From NCBI GenBank assembly GCA_002372175.1, contig DFIS01000055.1, positions 1 to 64,000 on the forward strand: a stretch of 64,000 bases of DNA. Reading direction: 5' to 3'. This DNA comes from Solobacterium sp. UBA3691 (GTDB lineage: Bacteria; Bacillota_I; Bacilli_A; Erysipelotrichales; Erysipelotrichaceae). Made by a program: the position numbers and the translations under genes. The notes under the pieces are model-generated. The model saw only the letters and a list, made by a program, of their open reading frames with translations, searched no databases and was not told where the DNA came from. Shown here one piece after another: positions 61,419 to 64,000 of the stretch (the first letter of the stretch is position 1; each line of letters starts with the position of its first letter).

Positions 61419-62891
61419 TCAGAGTTCTTCGCCGTTGGATTCGATGACTTTCTTAAACCAGTCATACGAATCTTTCAGGCTTCTTTTCAATGTACCTGTA
61501 CCGTCGTTATGTCTGTCGACATAGACAAAGCCATAGCGTTTCTTCATCTCTCCGGTGCCGGCAGAGACGATATCCATCGGTCCCCAGTAGAGATAGCCGA
61601 AGACTTCACACCCATCTTCGATCGCTTCTCTGACCTGAACCAGATGATCATGGATATACTCCACCCGGAAGTCATCATGGATCTCTCCGTTTTCATCCGG
61701 TGTCTCATCCAGACCGATACCGTTTTCAACGATCAGGATCGGCTTGTGATATCTGTCCGAGAGAACATTCAGGGTATATCTTAATCCCACAGGATCGACA
61801 GGCCAGGACCACGGTGCCGGGGATGTCTTTGCCAGGTACGGATTGGGTTTGCCCTTTACGCCTCCGGTATCATAGGCATTCTCGGTATCCTTGGAGTATG
61901 TGCCGGATCTGTAATAGCTGAGTGAGAAGAAGTCGACCGTGTATTCCTTGATCATCTGCAGGTCCTCTTCGTACAGTACCGGTGCGATGCCTGCCTCTCT
62001 CCAGATCCGTTTGACATATCCGGGAATGATGCCTGTGCAGAAGGGATCGCCGAAGTAGAAGTTGGAGATCCGCTGTAACTGGTAGGCACCCATGACATCT
62101 TCGGGATCACAGGTATACGGATAGGTAGCTACCGAGGAGCTCGACAGCATACATCCGACCTGACAGTCAGGATCGATCTCATGTCCGAGCTTTACGGTCC
62201 AGGCATTGGCAGTAAGGATGTTGCAGTAGCCCTGCCAGATATCGGCTGTTTCCATCTCCAGGGGCTTGTCCGTGTGCACAGGATGGATGTTCAGCAGTCC
62301 TGCGGAGACGACCGGACGTCTGTACATGTTGTTTACTTCATTGAAGGTCAGCCAGTACTTTACCTTGCCTTTGTATCTGGTGAATACCGTTGTGACATAC
62401 CGCTTCCAGAATTCGATCAGACGTCTGTCGGACCAGCCCCCGTATTCGGTAAGCAGGTGCAGCGGTGTCTCGTAATGACTCAGGGTGATGACAGGTTCCA
62501 TACCGTCCTTGATCATCTCGTCAAAGAGATCATCGTAGAACTTCAGTCCTGCTTCGTTGGGTTCTTCCTCATCACCGTTGGGATAGATCCTGCCCCAGGC
62601 AATGGAAGTACGGAAAGCATTCATGCCCATGCCCTTCATCAGTTCGAGGTCTTCCTTATACCGGTGGTAGAAGTCGATACCTTCATGACTGAGGTATACC
62701 TTCTTCGGATCGAGCTTCATCTCCCACTTCTGTGTTTCTTCGTTCCAGGCCAGACCGGGTTCGGGTGAGTTGATGCCGACCATGACATCGGTGATGTTTG
62801 GTTTCTTGCCGTCGGTAAGCCAGGCACCTTCACACTGGTTGGCTGCTACAGCACCGCCCCAGAGAAAGCTGTCCGGAAATCGCTTGTTCAT
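61419..62891 (-). CDS. Glycoside hydrolase family 1, probable 6-phospho-beta-glucosidase
   Basis: Cytoplasmic enzyme of 490 residues that splits phosphorylated beta-glucosides after PTS uptake. Acid/base Glu185 (LTFNEVNN) and nucleophile Glu389 (ILIVENGIG) are present, as is the N-terminal FLWGGAVAANQCEG signature. The end (KRYGFVYVDRHNDGTGTLKRSLK) is typical of the 6-phospho branch. The ATG at 62891 has GGAGGT 6 bases upstream; a longer frame to 62975 lacks this. It lies 13 bases after the PTS IIA gene, which supports the phospho-sugar role. Confidence 0.94.
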   Translation of the reverse strand: MNKRFPDSFLWGGAVAANQCEGAWLTDGKKPNITDVMVGINSPEPGLAWNEETQKWEMKLDPKKVYLSHEGIDFYHRYKEDLELMKGMGMNAFRTSIAWGRIYPNGDEEEPNEAGLKFYDDLFDEMIKDGMEPVITLSHYETPLHLLTEYGGWSDRRLIEFWKRYVTTVFTRYKGKVKYWLTFNEVNNMYRRPVVSAGLLNIHPVHTDKPLEMETADIWQGYCNILTANAWTVKLGHEIDPDCQVGCMLSSSSVATYPYTCDPEDVMGAYQLQRISNFYFGDPFCTGIIPGYVKRIWREAGIAPVLYEEDLQMIKEYTVDFFSLSYYRSGTYSKDTENAYDTGGVKGKPNPYLAKTSPAPWSWPVDPVGLRYTLNVLSDRYHKPILIVENGIGLDETPDENGEIHDDFRVEYIHDHLVQVREAIEDGCEVFGYLYWGPMDIVSAGTGEMKKRYGFVYVDRHNDGTGTLKRSLKDSYDWFKKVIESNGEEL

Positions 62892-62904
62892 GGTTATACC
62901 TCCA

Positions 62905-63420
62905 TTATGCCTGAATCTTTTCACCGCATGCGACATGTCCGTACGAACGGAATGCCTGTTCGCCTTCGGTGACAATCAACATGACAGTCGTATCATAGCC
63001 TTTCTCCCTGATCTTCGCAAGGTCAGCACGGATGACGGGATCCCCTGCCTTGACATGTGCACCCTGCTTTACCAGAGCGGTAAAGCCTTCTCCGTTCATT
63101 GCCACGGTGTCGATACCGATATGCACCAGCATGTTCAGTTCATCATCTCTGGTGACCGCAAAGGCATGTCCGGTTTCCGCAAGCATCTCGACAATACCGT
63201 CACAGGGTGCGCATACGGTACCGTCTTCGGGGATGAAGGCTACACCTTCACCGAGGATCTTCTGGGCAAATGTTTCATCATTTACAGTCGTGATGTCGAT
63301 CATCTCACCTTTGACAGGTGCCTTGATATCCTTACTGTCTTTTACAGGTTCTGTATTCACTGTCTTCTGTACAGGTGTTTCCGAGACGTCAGTACCGCAT
63401 GCGCGTAGGTACCGGAACAA
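62905..63420 (-). CDS. PTS glucose-type enzyme IIA domain protein
   Basis: Phosphocarrier domain of the sugar phosphotransferase system. The domain runs from about 31 to 171 (IKAPVKGEM) with the catalytic pair His85 (ETGHAFAV) and phospho-accepting His100 (LVHIGIDTV). The frame opens at a TTG (63420), with an in-frame stop just upstream; a GTG 20 codons later would give a domain-sized protein. Neither start has a good ribosome-binding site. The first 30 residues look like an interdomain linker. It may be the C-terminal end of a IIBCA permease that lost its IIB and IIC parts, or a stand-alone IIA. It is coupled to the GH1 gene. Confidence 0.85.
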   Translation of the reverse strand: MFRYLRACGTDVSETPVQKTVNTEPVKDSKDIKAPVKGEMIDITTVNDETFAQKILGEGVAFIPEDGTVCAPCDGIVEMLAETGHAFAVTRDDELNMLVHIGIDTVAMNGEGFTALVKQGAHVKAGDPVIRADLAKIREKGYDTTVMLIVTEGEQAFRSYGHVACGEKIQA

Positions 63421-63665
63421 TGTTTGCGGACTTCCTGATCAGACCGGAATTCTGGGCGATCGCACCGGCCAGTCTTGCCCGCTATCTCAGTCACAAGAAA
63501 CCGATCCGGTACTGTCACCTGGACCCTGCACCGCCGGACAGGATCTGTTATATTGAAGAATACAAGTATGTCAGGAAAAGCAGAAAAAAAGGCATTGAGG
63601 TATTCACCAATGCCCTGTATGAGTATTTAAGACAGAGTCATTCCGTAGAACTTTATGAAGAGTAA
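63399..63665 (+). pseudogene. Unrecognised open frame, probably a 5'-truncated gene end
   Basis: 88 codons, with FADFLIRPEFWAIAPASL, PIRYCHLDPAPPDRICY and a charged end (YVRKSRKKGIE). Codon use looks protein-like and a terminator follows directly after the stop, as for a real gene. No ribosome-binding site precedes either ATG (63399 or 63420), and its start overlaps the opposite-strand IIA frame. I read it as the remaining 3' end of a broken gene. Family not recognised. Confidence 0.4.
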
Positions 63666-63687
63666 AAGGGCGGCAGCACCGCCCTTT
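63665..63687. terminator. Bidirectional terminator
   Basis: AAAGGGCGG and CCGCCCTTT pair around CAGCA, between the plus-strand gene end and the minus-strand dehydrogenase. The A and T ends suit both directions. Confidence 0.82.
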
Positions 63688-63711
63688 CATGTTAGTTATA
63701 TATCCTGTATG

Positions 63712-64000
63712 TTACGCTTCGATCAGGCTCAGGAACATCGCCTTGATGTCTTCTACCGTAACAGGTCTCGGGTTGCCCGGTGTGCAGGCATCCTTCAGTG
63801 CATCAGCAGAGAGTGCATCAACATCTTCGAGAGGTACAACACCCTTCAGGCTCATCGTGATGCCGACATCCTCACCAAGCTTCTTGACAGCTGCGACAGC
63901 GGCGGCACGGGCTTCTTCCAGAGGCATTGTATAAGCACCTTCAACACCGAAGGCAGCTGCGATATCTCTGTACTTCTCACCTGTAACAGGGGCGTTGTAT
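63712..64000 (-). CDS. Iron-containing alcohol dehydrogenase, C-terminal part (5' end beyond window)
   Basis: The last 95 residues of an NAD-dependent group III alcohol dehydrogenase (lactaldehyde or propanediol oxidoreductase type). The reading NAPVTGEKYRDIAAAFGVEG at the window edge matches the C-terminal domain of the family, followed by a short helical region ending TVEDIKAMFLSLIEA. The metal-binding histidines lie upstream, outside the window, so the specific member cannot be named. The stop is at 63712, 24 bases from the terminator. Confidence 0.85.
   Translation of the reverse strand, partial: YNAPVTGEKYRDIAAAFGVEGAYTMPLEEARAAAVAAVKKLGEDVGITMSLKGVVPLEDVDALSADALKDACTPGNPRPVTVEDIKAMFLSLIEA

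Overview
The window looks like chromosomal DNA of a low-to-medium-GC, Gram-positive anaerobe of the Bacillota. An Erysipelotrichia-like gut commensal is my best guess. This rests on strong AGGAGG ribosome-binding sites, hairpin-plus-T-run terminators, BspA-type leucine-rich-repeat surface proteins, CotH, GH1/PTS sugar genes and an L-box riboswitch. The taxonomic call is an inference, because no rRNA or marker gene is present.

Layout. 1-11.6 kb: two very large secreted BspA-like adhesins (the first runs off the left edge) that share a near-identical 5' leader; the second carries an apparent papain-like Cys-His-Asp/Asn site. 11.7-19.8 kb: ordinary chromosome with a YwaF-like membrane protein, then a minus-strand mutS-uvrA-Nudix-membrane protein operon, and a divergent DUF554 protein. 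19.8-20.1 kb: a remnant of a DUF4143-type ATPase. 20.2-46.1 kb: the accessory core of the window. 46.3-64 kb: metabolic genes (D-2-hydroxyacid dehydrogenase/nitroreductase, amidohydrolase, amylase-CotH-ABM operon, Tim44-like/zinc-ribbon membrane protein, a lysine-riboswitch-controlled transporter/amidohydrolase operon, an M28-like peptidase, a GH1/PTS pair, and an iron alcohol dehydrogenase running off the right edge).

The most unusual system lies at 25.4-43.3 kb, transcribed leftward with gaps of 1-17 bp between most genes. Four proteins begin with a complete ECF-like sigma factor (regions 2 and 4, nearly identical between copies). Each continues through an Ala-rich linker and one transmembrane helix into a large, presumably extracellular part: three end in WG repeats plus an SH3-like domain, and one carries calcium-binding repeats, a von Willebrand A domain and a lipase-fold domain. 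A fifth relative keeps only sigma region 2 before its transmembrane helix and a YD-like repeat ectodomain. Interleaved or upstream are an Lgt-like membrane protein, zinc-ribbon proteins of parallel topology (cytosolic zinc ribbon, one transmembrane helix, ectodomain), a stand-alone sigma-region-2-like protein and a coiled-coil membrane protein. Downstream, possibly on the same transcript, is a CAP-domain (SEC10/PgrA-like) surface protein. A plausible reading is a family of membrane-tethered sigma factors sensing the cell exterior and controlling surface-protein genes. No anti-sigma gene is recognisable. The repeated sigma and WG segments flanking divergent middles suggest modular shuffling of the sensing part.

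No rRNA, tRNA, CRISPR array, insertion sequence or phage gene was seen.
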